NCBI GenBank assembly: GCA_934167495.1
Contig: CAKPKP010000001.1
Coordinates: 124,001 to 188,000 of the forward strand
DNA from: an uncultured Clostridia bacterium
GTDB lineage: Bacteria; Bacillota; Clostridia; TANB77; CAG-508
DNA length: 64,000 nt
Direction: 5' to 3'
Each line of letters begins with the position of its first letter. The stretch's first letter is position 1. Of the stretch, positions 9,801-19,274 are shown piece after piece. The notes under the pieces were generated by a model. The model saw only the letters and a program-made list of their open reading frames with translations. It ran no database searches and was not told where the DNA came from. The position numbers were made by a program, and so were the translations under genes.

Positions 9801-10112
9801 ATGATAAAAATATTAATAAATAAGTGCAATGATTTGTATAGAAAAAAAGAAAAATTAAACGATGTTTCGTATGATATTTTTGAAAATGAGGATTACTTAA
9901 ACAAAACAATTCAGGATGATTCTAATTTGGAATTTAATAGTTTAATGAATTTGCTAGATTATGATGAGAGAATTATAGTAATTTTATATTACATAGAAGG
10001 GTATAAAAGTAGAGAGATAGCTGAAATTTTAAAAATAAAACACAATACTGTAAGAAGTAAGTTGCATAGAGCAAAACTTAAATTAAGAGAATATGTGAAG
10101 GAGGAAAAATAA
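9801..10112 (+). pseudogene. N-terminally truncated ECF-type sigma factor
   Basis: 103 residues. KILINKCNDLYRKK matches the end of sigma region 2, and LMNLLDYDERIIVILYYIEG...SREIAEILKIKHNTVRSKLHRAK is a clear region 4 helix-turn-helix. Most of region 2, needed for core binding and -10 recognition, is missing, and the protein is ~60 residues shorter than normal. AAAGGAG at 9784-9790 precedes a TTG whose own frame (9796 onwards) ends after eight codons, which looks like the scar of an internal deletion. It overlaps the next gene by one base, as sigma/anti-sigma pairs do. A non-functional remnant or a region-4-only regulator are both possible. Confidence 0.6.
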
Positions 10113-11254
10113 TGAATAAAGTAGATAAAAAAATAAAATTGATTTTATCAAAAGAATTAGAAGTACCTAACAAATTTAGAGAAACCGTAAATTCGTGCAT
10201 AGATAATTTGCCTGAACATAGAAGCAGAAAAGAGAAAAAATTTAATATTATAAAACTTATACAAATTGTTACAATTGGGATATTATCTATAGGTGTTACA
10301 GCATTTGCACATAGTGAAATACAGAAAATTGAAAAAAGTAAAATTAATCAAAATGTTTCAGAAGTAAATGATGAAATAAAAGTAGACACTTATTATGACA
10401 GCAATGGAATAGAAATGCATCAATATAATTTTAAGTATCCTCTTGATACGAATGATTGGGAAAGCTCAAATTTATATGAGTATTTAAAGATAACTACAAT
10501 GAAAGAATATAATGAGTACAAGGAAAAATATGCTGATGTATTTGAACTTGAAAAAATGACAGAAGAAGATTTTGAAAATAATTACTTACTTGTTCTTATA
10601 ATGGTGGAGAATTCTTATATATATGATGTAAGTAGTGATAATAATATTTTACATATAAATATTATAAGAAACTTTGAAAATGCAACAGAAGATATGGATA
10701 AAATAATTGTAGTATCATTAAAAATATCACGAGAATTAGATATGGAAAAAATAGAAATGAATGAATTTCCAGAAGAAAATGAATATAAAGCAAAGCCTTA
10801 TATCAAAGATTTAGTAAAAAATGATTATTCAAAAGAAAGTGCGATTAAAGATGGAGCTATTGTAACAGATTTTAATAAAACAGATTACAAAAGTTATATA
10901 ATTTCAAACAATAAAGAAAAATTAGATGAATTTATAGAAAAAACTAAGAATGGGATTGAATCACAAATTAGGCTAATAGAATACCAAACAGGTTTCACAA
11001 GATTTTGTGATTTAAAATATGAAAATGGAATGTATAAAGCATATATTTATATAAAACCATTAGAAAATGAGAATTTTAAAACTTCTGTTAAAGCTAGTTA
11101 TGAATTTATAAGAGGAAAAGAAATAAAAATTAATTATTCAGATGAGATAAAATCATACACATATTTTATTATAGAAAATACAAATTTACATTATGGAGAT
11201 ATAGAATTGCCAATGACTGAAAATAGAATTATTTTTGAGTATAATATTGAATAA
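10112..11254 (+). CDS. Single-pass membrane protein, probable anti-sigma-type partner
   Basis: 380 residues. Residues 1-45 are charged and cytoplasmic-like (MNKVDKKIKLILSKELEVP, resembling N-termini of clostridial anti-sigma proteins with a following DUF4179-like region). One membrane segment lies at ~46-66 (IIKLIQIVTIGILSIGVTAF), and the rest is a large extracytoplasmic part without a family I recognise. The start overlaps the sigma fragment's stop, so the two were probably translationally coupled. If the sigma factor is dead, this gene has lost its partner. Confidence 0.6.
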   Translation: MNKVDKKIKLILSKELEVPNKFRETVNSCIDNLPEHRSRKEKKFNIIKLIQIVTIGILSIGVTAFAHSEIQKIEKSKINQNVSEVNDEIKVDTYYDSNGIEMHQYNFKYPLDTNDWESSNLYEYLKITTMKEYNEYKEKYADVFELEKMTEEDFENNYLLVLIMVENSYIYDVSSDNNILHINIIRNFENATEDMDKIIVVSLKISRELDMEKIEMNEFPEENEYKAKPYIKDLVKNDYSKESAIKDGAIVTDFNKTDYKSYIISNNKEKLDEFIEKTKNGIESQIRLIEYQTGFTRFCDLKYENGMYKAYIYIKPLENENFKTSVKASYEFIRGKEIKINYSDEIKSYTYFIIENTNLHYGDIELPMTENRIIFEYNIE

Positions 11255-11291
11255 AATCCTTATAGTTATTGGAAATTTTTATATAACATAT

Positions 11292-11325
11292 AAAATGAGT
11301 CACATTAAAGTGACTCATTTTGACT
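11292..11325. terminator. Bidirectional terminator
   Basis: AAAATGAGTCAC, loop ATTAAA, GTGACTCATTTT: a perfect 12-bp stem between converging genes, with A- and T-rich flanks on both sides. It probably serves both strands. Confidence 0.8.
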
Positions 11326-11335
11326 TTTAAATAAG

Positions 11336-11761
11336 TTACATATCGCAAGTATCTTCTTCAGAACGTGTTTCTCCACATGGTGGCTCGAAACAGTGTCCTA
11401 AATCAATACCTTTTAAACATTTTCCTTCATGTTTACATTTTGTACATATTTTAACATGCTTTACGTCGTCTACCCAAACTTGAACTTCATATTTTTTATC
11501 AGGGCAAAGAGGTCCAAATACGAATTGACCATCTTTATCTGTAAAAGTATGAGAGACAGGCTTTCTTTCTTCTTTTCCAAATTCTCTACAAACTTCAATT
11601 AGTTTAACTACAGCATCTTTTACAGGCTCTTTATAACAATTTCTTATAACTCCGTATATAACGTTACGGTTATCTTCTGGTAAAGTTATATCTAAGTCAA
11701 ATTGCTTTCCACTAGCTATAACTCCATCAACATCAATCATATCTTTCTTTTCAAAATCCAT
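11336..11761 (-). CDS. Carboxypeptidase-regulatory-like domain protein
   Basis: 141 residues from ATG 11761, placed nine bases after AAAGGA; an in-frame ATG at 11770 is only one base from that site and unlikely. Residues ~30-110 form a beta-sandwich of the carboxypeptidase-regulatory type (VIYGVIRNCYKEPVKDAVVKL, TFTDKDGQFVFGPL, KKYEVQVW). The C-terminus is Cys-rich (CTKCKHEGKC, CFEPPCGE), suggesting metal binding or disulfides. Similar small clostridial proteins occur near spore or envelope genes, but I cannot assign a function. Own transcription unit. Confidence 0.6.
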   Translation of the reverse strand: MDFEKKDMIDVDGVIASGKQFDLDITLPEDNRNVIYGVIRNCYKEPVKDAVVKLIEVCREFGKEERKPVSHTFTDKDGQFVFGPLCPDKKYEVQVWVDDVKHVKICTKCKHEGKCLKGIDLGHCFEPPCGETRSEEDTCDM

Positions 11762-11861
11762 TAAAATCATTCCTTTTTTTATTTCAGCAATTGCTTTAAT
11801 ATATAGTATGAAAAAATAAAAAAATAGTGAGAAAATTTAATAAAAATGTAATATTAAGTTG

Positions 11862-11891
11862 TTGACTTTTAAAATATAAGAATGATATACT
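11862..11891 (+). promoter_or_regulatory. Sigma-A-type promoter for the glucosaminidase gene
   Basis: TTGACT at 11862-11867 and TATACT at 11886-11891, spacer 18, about 80 bases before the start codon. Confidence 0.55.
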
Positions 11892-11971
11892 AATTGTGTA
11901 ATTTATTAGAAAATTATCTAGAAAAACTTACAAAAAAGTAATATTAAAGAACAAAAGAAAGGCGGGATAAA

Positions 11972-13669
11972 ATGAAAAGCAAAGTAATGTTAAATAAAAA
12001 AATAGTTATATATATAATTATTTTTGTATCGACATTATTTATATTAGGATGTGGAAATACAGCCAATGCTGCGCATGTTAGTGAAAACATAGATGAAATT
12101 GATGAAACAAAATATCCAGGGTATAAAGAAACAATAAATTCATTGAAATCACAACATCCAACATGGAATTTTAAGTTTTATTATACAGACTTAGATTGGG
12201 AAGAAGTTATTACTAACGAATATCAAGGTCATGGTAGATCACCAAAAAACTTATCACCAGCTAACAATATTTATTATGAAGGCGAATGGATATGTCCATA
12301 TTGTAAAGATACAACATATGATAGTGGAAATTGGTATTGTGCTTCAGAAGCTGCAATAAAATATATGATGGATCCAAGAGGTTCAATAAATAGTTCAGAT
12401 ATATTTCAATTTCAAGATTTATCTTCTCCAAATGTAGTAAGAGAAAATGTTGCAAAAATGGTAGAAGGTACTTTTTTAGATGAAAAAAATTGTATAGATG
12501 CAATAGTAACTGTAAGTAAACAATATAATATAAATGGTTATTATCTTGTAGCAAGAATGTTGCAAGAACAAGGTAGAAACGGTTCGGTTTTAAGCCTAGG
12601 AAATGGATATAATGGAAATTATGTTGGAGTATATAATTTATTTAATATTGGAGCATATGGAAGCGGAACAAGTAATGTTATAATGAATGGTTTAGAATAT
12701 GCCGATAAGCGTGGTTGGTATTCTAAAGCTGATTCAATAATTGGTGGAGCTGAAATTGTTGCAAAAGAATACATAGCGATAGGACAAAATACATTATATT
12801 TTCAAAAATTTAATGTTGTAACAAGTAACCTTTATAATCACCAATATATGCAAAATATATTAGCTGCTCAAAGAGAGGGTTCTACTTTGAGAACAACATA
12901 TGAAGAAATAGATCCTGAACTTTCAAGCACATATACTTTTTTAATACCAATTTATGAAAATATGCCTGAGCAAGTTTCATTAAGACCTTCAACAGTTACA
13001 AATCTAACAGAAGATGTTGAAGAAGCTATTGTTAATGCAATAGGCGGATTAAAAATAAAGGAGGCTCCAGGAGTTGCTTCAAGACAAATTTCAGCAGTTG
13101 AAGAAGGAGCAACGGTAAAAATTATATTAAGAGCTCAAGAAAAAGTAGATGGATATTATTGGGATAAGATATTAACTAAATCAGGTTATTATGGATATGC
13201 TGCAAGAGGAGCTGCAGATGGAAGTAAATTATATCTAGTTGTTGAAAAAGACAACAACAACAATAATGATAATAATAATGACAATAATAATGATGATGGC
13301 AAAACAGAGAAACCTGTGGAAAAAATTGAGCTAACAACTACAGAAATAAAATGTTCACCAGATGTATCACTAGATGCTATAAAAAATCAATATAAAAATG
13401 TAGAATATACGGCAGAAAAAATTGCTACAGGAGAAATTATAAAAATTGATGGTAAAGAGTATACAGTTGTAAAAAAAGGCGATTCAAATGGAGATGGAGA
13501 AGTAGATATTTTAGATGTTGTAGTAGTTTTAAATTATTTAAAAGGAAAAACAAGTTTTGAAAAAGATTGTTTTATAGAAGCTAGTAAAGTAGCATCACAA
13601 GATGAAGAAATATCAATATTAGATGTTGTAAAATTATTAAATTATTTAAAAGGAAAAACTGAAATATAA
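11972..13669 (+). CDS. Secreted N-acetylglucosaminidase with C-terminal dockerin
   Basis: 565 residues. A signal segment (~9-34) contains LGC at Cys27, so it could be a lipoprotein, or be cleaved at NAA-H. Residues ~45-330 resemble clostridial glucosaminidase-like autolysins (GYKETINSLKSQHPTWNFKF near the start; YLVARMLQEQGRNGS and YNLFNIGAYGSG are typical of the catalytic region). An SH3-like segment follows (~350-420), then an Asn/Asp linker. The end carries a type I dockerin: GDSNGDGEVDILDVVVVLNY and a second, degenerate copy ISILDVVKLLNYLKG. It probably cleaves peptidoglycan glycan strands at the surface. No cohesin gene is in the window. Confidence 0.75.
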   Translation: MKSKVMLNKKIVIYIIIFVSTLFILGCGNTANAAHVSENIDEIDETKYPGYKETINSLKSQHPTWNFKFYYTDLDWEEVITNEYQGHGRSPKNLSPANNIYYEGEWICPYCKDTTYDSGNWYCASEAAIKYMMDPRGSINSSDIFQFQDLSSPNVVRENVAKMVEGTFLDEKNCIDAIVTVSKQYNINGYYLVARMLQEQGRNGSVLSLGNGYNGNYVGVYNLFNIGAYGSGTSNVIMNGLEYADKRGWYSKADSIIGGAEIVAKEYIAIGQNTLYFQKFNVVTSNLYNHQYMQNILAAQREGSTLRTTYEEIDPELSSTYTFLIPIYENMPEQVSLRPSTVTNLTEDVEEAIVNAIGGLKIKEAPGVASRQISAVEEGATVKIILRAQEKVDGYYWDKILTKSGYYGYAARGAADGSKLYLVVEKDNNNNNDNNNDNNNDDGKTEKPVEKIELTTTEIKCSPDVSLDAIKNQYKNVEYTAEKIATGEIIKIDGKEYTVVKKGDSNGDGEVDILDVVVVLNYLKGKTSFEKDCFIEASKVASQDEEISILDVVKLLNYLKGKTEI

Positions 13670-13691
13670 TTAGTTGAAAGGAATAAAAAAG

Positions 13692-14666
13692 ATGAAAAGT
13701 AAAATACTAAAAGCAAGTGTAATATTAACATTAATTATTACATTATGTGTTAATTTTAATTTCGTATTAGCAGTAGATGATAACACTACAGGTGATGGAA
13801 GTTCATCAACAACTCCAGTAAGTACACCAGATAGTACACCTGTAAGCACACCAAAACCAACTGTAGAAAGTACGCCAGTTCCAACGGCAGAACCAACACC
13901 AACGCCAACGTCAAAGCCTACAGTTGAGCCAACGGCAGAACCAACAGAAGAACCAACTCCTACAGAAGAAGAGCCAACTGAAACTGATGCACCAACACCA
14001 ACAGCAACAGCAACTTCAAAACCTACTCAAACTCCAAAGCCAACATCAACAGCTACACCAACAGCTAAACCAGTAGAAGACACTCCAGAGCCAACTGCTA
14101 CAGAAAACCCTAACAAAACTACTAGTACAGGTAATGTTGTTTTAAATACTGTTGTTAAAAGTGTTACAACAAAAGAGGATTTTACAGGAAAAGGAGTATC
14201 ATCAATAAGTGTAAAAAGTATAAATTCTCAAGACGAAAAGAAAGATATTGAATTAACTCCCAAATTTGATGTTAATACATATAACTATAAATGTAGAGTA
14301 GATTTAGATGTTGAAAAAATAGAAATAGACATAGAACTTATTGATGAAAGCTGGTCTTCAGAAATTATTGGGAATGGAAAAATAGTTGAAGGTGAAAATA
14401 TAATAACTATAATATCAAGTAATGATGATAAAACAGAAAATGTTATATATCAAATAAACGTTACTAAAGCTAATGAGGTTACAAATAATGCTATTACTAC
14501 TAAGGAAAATGAAAATGGAGAATCTAAAAGAAGTGCTAACAAAGATATTATTTTAATAGTATGTATAATAGTAATTATAGTATCAATATTAATCATAATT
14601 ATTACAAAATATTTAAGTTATAAAAAAGAAAATAAATTTAGGAGGGAAGATAAAGATGAAATGTAA
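13692..14666 (+). CDS. Membrane-anchored Pro/Thr-rich surface protein with cadherin-like domain
   Basis: 324 residues from ATG 13692 (AAAGGA is nine bases upstream; the in-frame TTG at 13674 precedes the ribosome binding site). A signal peptide (~1-28) is followed by ~100 residues of P/T/S/E-rich repeats (PTAEPTPTPTSKPTVEP type), a likely wall-spanning stalk. Residues ~180-262 (LTPKFDVNTYNYKCRVDLD ... NVIYQINVTKAN) match the bacterial cadherin-like beta-sandwich. A transmembrane helix (~282-303) and a short basic tail end it. It lies in a three-gene surface cluster, overlaps the next gene by 11 bases and is probably cotranscribed. Confidence 0.7.
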   Translation: MKSKILKASVILTLIITLCVNFNFVLAVDDNTTGDGSSSTTPVSTPDSTPVSTPKPTVESTPVPTAEPTPTPTSKPTVEPTAEPTEEPTPTEEEPTETDAPTPTATATSKPTQTPKPTSTATPTAKPVEDTPEPTATENPNKTTSTGNVVLNTVVKSVTTKEDFTGKGVSSISVKSINSQDEKKDIELTPKFDVNTYNYKCRVDLDVEKIEIDIELIDESWSSEIIGNGKIVEGENIITIISSNDDKTENVIYQINVTKANEVTNNAITTKENENGESKRSANKDIILIVCIIVIIVSILIIIITKYLSYKKENKFRREDKDEM

Positions 14667-15837
14667 AAAATGTGGAGAAGAAATAACAGAAGGAACATTA
14701 TGCGAAAAATGTAAAAAATCAAAAAATACAAAAATTATAGAAATCTCTGTAATAGTTGTATTATTGCTTGCTGTGTTAGGAATTGTTGGATGGAAAGTAT
14801 TAAGAGATAGAAATACAGAACATAGTAACACAGGTGCAAACTTATATAATTATGGATACGCAGTAGAAGATAATAATTATATATTTTATGCAATACCAGA
14901 TAAAAACGCAGAATATATGGATATATATAGAATGAAAAAAGATGGTACTAACAATGAATTAATCTGTGACAAAGACTGGAATGTAGCTTCATTAAATTTA
15001 GTTGGAGATTGGTTATATTTCATAGGATATGAAAAAGAGAGCGATGAATCAACAAGTAGTGAAACTACAGTAGCTAAAATATACAAAATGAGAACTAACG
15101 GAAAAGATATAAAAGAATTAACAAGTGATGTTACAACACAATCTTATCAAATTACAGTAATTAAAAATGAAATATATTATATTAATGATGAATATCAAAT
15201 TTGTAAAATAAGCACAAATGGTGGAGAAAGCTCATTAGTTTCAGAAGATAAAAATGGATTTGTAACAATAGATAATGGCTGGATTTATTATGCAGATTAT
15301 GATACAGATAATTATGTAATGAAAAAAATGAAATTAGATGGCTCAGAAAAAACAGAAATAACTGGAGAAGTAATGTATGATATAAATATAGTAAAAAATG
15401 ATATATATTATGCTAACTCAGAAGGATTATTCTGTAAGGTTTCAGTAAACGGTGGAGAGGTTACTAAATTATCTGAAAATGCTGTATATAATTTAAATGT
15501 AAGCGATAATTATGCTTATTATATGAGATATGAAAATCCAGATTCAGAAGATTATGTTGTAGGATTATATAGAGTTAAACTTGATGGAACAGGAGAAGAG
15601 AAAATAAAAACATTTAAAAATTATTCTTCTTTCTTAAATGTTGTGGGAGATTGGATTATGTATTCAGATAACGATGAGCAATATGGATATATGGCTATGG
15701 TAAAAAAAGACGGCTCAGAAGACAAAAATATATATACATTTGATTTTGGAACTATAGAAGATGATTCAACAACAACTGAACCAACTGAGACTCAAGAACC
15801 AACAGAAACACCAGTACCAGAAGAAGTAAATGAATAA
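14656..15837 (+). CDS. Zinc-ribbon membrane protein with DUF5050-type beta-propeller
   Basis: 393 residues. The N-terminus is a short zinc ribbon (C3, C6, C16, C19), followed by a membrane helix (~28-48). The extracytoplasmic part is built from repeats ending in NxIYYIND/GWIYYAD, as in DUF5050/LRP1-like propellers (INTNG-type turns, KMKLDGSEKTEI). The last ~20 residues are Pro/Thr/Glu-rich, like the stalk in the gene upstream. GGAGGG at 14641 sets the start at 14656. Function unknown; likely a surface sensor or binding protein. Confidence 0.7.
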   Translation: MKCKKCGEEITEGTLCEKCKKSKNTKIIEISVIVVLLLAVLGIVGWKVLRDRNTEHSNTGANLYNYGYAVEDNNYIFYAIPDKNAEYMDIYRMKKDGTNNELICDKDWNVASLNLVGDWLYFIGYEKESDESTSSETTVAKIYKMRTNGKDIKELTSDVTTQSYQITVIKNEIYYINDEYQICKISTNGGESSLVSEDKNGFVTIDNGWIYYADYDTDNYVMKKMKLDGSEKTEITGEVMYDINIVKNDIYYANSEGLFCKVSVNGGEVTKLSENAVYNLNVSDNYAYYMRYENPDSEDYVVGLYRVKLDGTGEEKIKTFKNYSSFLNVVGDWIMYSDNDEQYGYMAMVKKDGSEDKNIYTFDFGTIEDDSTTTEPTETQEPTETPVPEEVNE

Positions 15838-15850
15838 AATAGATATAAGA

Positions 15851-15879
15851 AAACCGCTAAAATATTTAGCGGTTTTTTT
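15851..15879 (+). terminator. Rho-independent terminator after the surface cluster
   Basis: AAACCGCTAAA and TTTAGCGGTTT form an 11-bp stem with a 3-base loop, followed by TTTTG. Confidence 0.85.
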
Positions 15880-15887
15880 GTGTATAT

Positions 15888-15963
15888 TGGTGCTCCCAGG
15901 CAGAATCGAACTGCCGACCTACAGGTTACGAATCTGTTGCTCTACCAACTGAGCTATAGAAGC
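15888..15963 (-). tRNA. tRNA-Thr(CGU)
   Basis: On the minus strand a 76-base cloverleaf with encoded CCA: acceptor GCTTCTA/TGGGAGC, D stem GCTC/GAGC, anticodon loop TTCGTAA (CGT, reading ACG), T arm GGCAG-TTCGATT-CTGCC. It stands alone, antisense to the flanking genes. Confidence 0.93.
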
Positions 15964-16116
15964 AAATTCATATGTATTATATAGTGTTAATAAAAAAAAT
16001 TCAATAGATATTATTAAAATATTGATTTTTACAAATTATAATGATATAAATAAATTATTGTAAAATAAAGTGTATAATGTAATACAATATAAAAATAATA
16101 TTAAATTGGAGGAATT

Positions 16117-17022
16117 ATGGGATTTTTCGATAAATTAAAACAAGGACTTGGTAAAACTAAGAGTTCAATAAATGAAAAAATTAACAACGTGTTTAGTGTG
16201 TTTAGAAAGGTAGATGAAGAACTTTTAGATGAATTAGAAGAAGTCCTTATAATGTCAGACATAGGAGTAGAAACATCTGTGAAAATAATAGACAATTTAA
16301 GAGAAAGAATAAAAAAAGAAAAAATAGAAGATGAAGAAAACGTAAAAAAAGCATTAAGAGATGAAATGAAAAAAATATTAGATTCACAAGACATATCATT
16401 AAATTTAAATACAAAACCTTCTGTAATACTAGTAGTTGGTGTTAATGGAGTGGGAAAAACAACATCAATAGGAAAAATTGCAAATAGATTAAAAAAAGAC
16501 GGAAAAAAAGTAGTTTTAGCAGCAGCAGATACATTTAGAGCAGCAGCTGTTGAACAATTAGAAATATGGGCAAATAGATCAGGATGTACTATTGTAAAAA
16601 AAGGTGAAAATGCCGATCCTGCTTCTGTAGTTTTTGATGCAATAAAGAAAACAAAAGAAGAAAATGCTGATGTTTTAATATGTGATACAGCTGGAAGATT
16701 ACACAATAAAAAATATTTAATGGATGAACTTGAAAAAATAAAGAAAGTTATAGAAAGAGAACTTCCAGATGCTGATAAAGAAGTTCTATTAGTAATAGAT
16801 GGAACTACTGGACAAAATGCAATTTCTCAAGTAAAAGCTTTCAAAGAAACAACAGACTTAACTGGATTAGTTCTTACTAAACTAGATGGTACTGCAAAAG
16901 GTGGAGTAGTTATTGGAATAGTAGATGAAAACAAAATACCAGTTAAATTTATTGGTGTTGGAGAACAAATAGATGATATGGAAGTATTTAATTCAGATGA
17001 ATTTCTACAATCAATAATATAA
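16117..17022 (+). CDS. ftsY: Signal recognition particle receptor FtsY
   Basis: 301 residues, a short form without the acidic A domain. The N domain (helical, ~1-95) precedes the SRP-type GTPase: GVNGVGKTTSIGKIA (~109), DTFRAAAVEQL, DTAGRLHN, TKLDGTAKGG and a C-terminal GVGEQIDDMEVF. It docks the SRP-ribosome complex at the membrane. The start ATG follows TTGGAGGA. ffh is not nearby. Confidence 0.96.
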   Translation: MGFFDKLKQGLGKTKSSINEKINNVFSVFRKVDEELLDELEEVLIMSDIGVETSVKIIDNLRERIKKEKIEDEENVKKALRDEMKKILDSQDISLNLNTKPSVILVVGVNGVGKTTSIGKIANRLKKDGKKVVLAAADTFRAAAVEQLEIWANRSGCTIVKKGENADPASVVFDAIKKTKEENADVLICDTAGRLHNKKYLMDELEKIKKVIERELPDADKEVLLVIDGTTGQNAISQVKAFKETTDLTGLVLTKLDGTAKGGVVIGIVDENKIPVKFIGVGEQIDDMEVFNSDEFLQSII

Positions 17023-17092
17023 ATATTGTATTATTTGAAAAAGTAGTGTAAAATGAATAAGATATGAACATAATAAATATTGGAGGAAACTA

Positions 17093-18148
17093 ATGAGATT
17101 ATTAGAGGATAAAGATAAAGAAGAGTATACAGAATTTTTAACAAATCATGATAGATGTAATTTTCAACAATCATTGGAATGGGCTAAAGTAAAAGATAAT
17201 TGGAAAAGTGAAGTTATACTTTCAGAAAATGCAGATGGAAAAATTAATGGTGCTTTACAAGTATTAATTAGAAAAATACCTATATTTGGAAATTTGATGT
17301 ATTCTGCTAGAGGTCCAATTTGTGATATTCACAATGGTGATGTTTTAAAACAATTAACAGAGGGAGCAAAATTACTTGCAAAAAAATATAATAGTTTTGT
17401 ACTTATGGTAGAACCAGATATTAAAACTGATGATATGGAATTTAGAGATATAATTGTTAAAAATGGATTTGAAATAAAAGATGATGCAAAAGATTTCAAA
17501 GACGAAATTCAACCAAGATTTGTATTTAGATTAGATATTAAAGGTAAAACTGAAGAAGAAGTATTTAATAACTTCCATTCAAAAACAAGATATAATATAC
17601 GTTTAGCAAGTAAAAAAGGTGTAGTTGTAAAAGAAGGTACTAGAGAAGATTTAAAAGATTTCCATAATATAATGGTTGAAACAGGTAAAAGAGATGATTT
17701 TATTATAAGACCATTAGAGTATTTTGAAAAAATGTATGATGAGCTAGCACCTAAACATATGAAGGTATTAATGGCGTATCATGATGGTAAACCAATAGCG
17801 GGAATTATACCAATTATGTATGGAAAGAAAGTATGGTATTTGTATGGCGCAAGTAGCAACAAAGATAGAAATTTAATGCCTAATTATTTATTACAATGGA
17901 CAATGATACAAGAGGCAATAAAAAATAATTGTGATATGTATGATTTTAGAGGAGTATCTGGAGTGGTAGATGAAAATCATCCACAATACGGATTATATAG
18001 ATTCAAAAAAGGATTTGGAGCTGATTTTACAGAATTTATAGGAGAAGTTTATTTACCATTTAAACCACTTACATATAAATTGTATAAAATATCAGAAAAA
18101 ATATTTAAAACATTGAGAGATATTAGAATGAAAAAATTTACAAAATAA
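17093..18148 (+). CDS. FemAB-family peptidoglycan peptidyltransferase
   Basis: 351 residues. The pattern of twin GNAT-like folds fits FemX/FemAB: QQSLEWAKVK near the start, GNLMYSARGPICD, FNNFHSKTRYNIRLASKKGV (central), and KVWYLYGASSNKDRNLMPNY followed by YDFRGVSG and GLYRFKKGFGA near the end. These enzymes add amino acids from aminoacyl-tRNA to the lipid II peptide bridge. The neighbour alr supplies D-alanine, so a cell-wall role fits. It ends four bases before the alr ribosome binding site. Confidence 0.85.
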   Translation: MRLLEDKDKEEYTEFLTNHDRCNFQQSLEWAKVKDNWKSEVILSENADGKINGALQVLIRKIPIFGNLMYSARGPICDIHNGDVLKQLTEGAKLLAKKYNSFVLMVEPDIKTDDMEFRDIIVKNGFEIKDDAKDFKDEIQPRFVFRLDIKGKTEEEVFNNFHSKTRYNIRLASKKGVVVKEGTREDLKDFHNIMVETGKRDDFIIRPLEYFEKMYDELAPKHMKVLMAYHDGKPIAGIIPIMYGKKVWYLYGASSNKDRNLMPNYLLQWTMIQEAIKNNCDMYDFRGVSGVVDENHPQYGLYRFKKGFGADFTEFIGEVYLPFKPLTYKLYKISEKIFKTLRDIRMKKFTK

Positions 18149-18161
18149 TTAGGTGGTAGTT

Positions 18162-19274
18162 TTGAAAAATTTAGAAATAAATAAAGAAGATTTAAAAAGT
18201 AATATTCAAATAATAAAAGAAATAAATAATAAAACTGTAGATGATAATGGAAATCCACCAGCTATTATAGCTGTTGTTAAAGGTAATGGCATGGGATTAG
18301 GATTAGTTGAATTTACTCAATTTTTAATAGAGAATGGAATTGATTATTTTGCTGTTGCAACAATAGAAGAAGCATTAGAATTACGTAATGCTAAAATTGA
18401 AAATAAAATTTTAATGTTATCATCTACCTCAATAACTGAAGAAATAGAAAAACTTGTAGAAAATGATATTATTTTAACAATAGGTTCCAAAGAATCTGCT
18501 GAAAAAATAAATGAAATAGCCGAAAAGTTAAATAAAAAAGTAAATGTACATTTAAAAATAGATACAGGCTTTGGAAGATATGGTTTTATATATACAAAAC
18601 CATATGAAATCATAGAAACTTTAAAAAAACTAGAATATATACAAATAGAGGGAACATTCACACATTTTTCAAAAAGTTATGACGAAAAATGGACAAACAT
18701 ACAATTTAACAGATTTTTAGATGTTGTAGCAGAATTAAAGAAAAATGAAATAAATCCAGGAATATTGCATGTTTGTAATTCAACAGCTTTCTTAAATTAT
18801 GAAAATATGCATTTGAATGCAGTAAGACTTGGTTCAGTTTTTCAAGGTAGAGTATTATCAAAAGAAAAATTTGGACTTAAAAAAATTGGAATATTTAAAT
18901 CAAATGTTGTTGAAATTAAAGATTTACCAGCAGGGTTTAATATAAGCTACTCAAATATGTATAAAACAAAAAAAGAAACAAAAATAGCTGTAATACCAGT
19001 TGGAAATATGGACGGATATAATGTAATAAGAGCACAAGATAGTTTTTCTTTCAAAGATAAAATAATATCTATACTTGTAGAATGTAAAAATCTATTTAGA
19101 GATAAAAGATTATATGTTTATATAAATAATAAAAAGTATTATGTATTGGGAAAAGTAGGAATGTACCATATAACAGTAGATATAACTAATAGTGATGTAA
19201 AAATAGGCGATGAGGTAACTTTAGAAATTCCACCAATTCTTACTAGTGCAAAAGTTAGAAGGGAGTATATATAA
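18162..19274 (+). CDS. alr: Alanine racemase family PLP enzyme
   Basis: 370 residues from TTG 18162, six bases after AGGTGG; the GTG at 18153 falls inside that site. The PLP lysine is Lys40 in AVVKGNGMGLG, and the C-terminal domain has the catalytic Tyr region NISYSNMYKTK followed by AVIPVGNMDG. The fold and length fit alanine racemase, which interconverts L- and D-Ala. The PLP motif differs from the commoner KANAYGHG, so a related racemase specificity is possible. Confidence 0.8.
   Translation: MKNLEINKEDLKSNIQIIKEINNKTVDDNGNPPAIIAVVKGNGMGLGLVEFTQFLIENGIDYFAVATIEEALELRNAKIENKILMLSSTSITEEIEKLVENDIILTIGSKESAEKINEIAEKLNKKVNVHLKIDTGFGRYGFIYTKPYEIIETLKKLEYIQIEGTFTHFSKSYDEKWTNIQFNRFLDVVAELKKNEINPGILHVCNSTAFLNYENMHLNAVRLGSVFQGRVLSKEKFGLKKIGIFKSNVVEIKDLPAGFNISYSNMYKTKKETKIAVIPVGNMDGYNVIRAQDSFSFKDKIISILVECKNLFRDKRLYVYINNKKYYVLGKVGMYHITVDITNSDVKIGDEVTLEIPPILTSAKVRREYI

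Noticed and set aside
13790..14110. Tandem DNA repeats or CRISPR-like array in the Pro/Thr region
   Set aside because: The repetition comes from coding for P/T/E-rich stalk residues; units are short and irregular with no spacers. I saw no CRISPR array or cas gene in the window.
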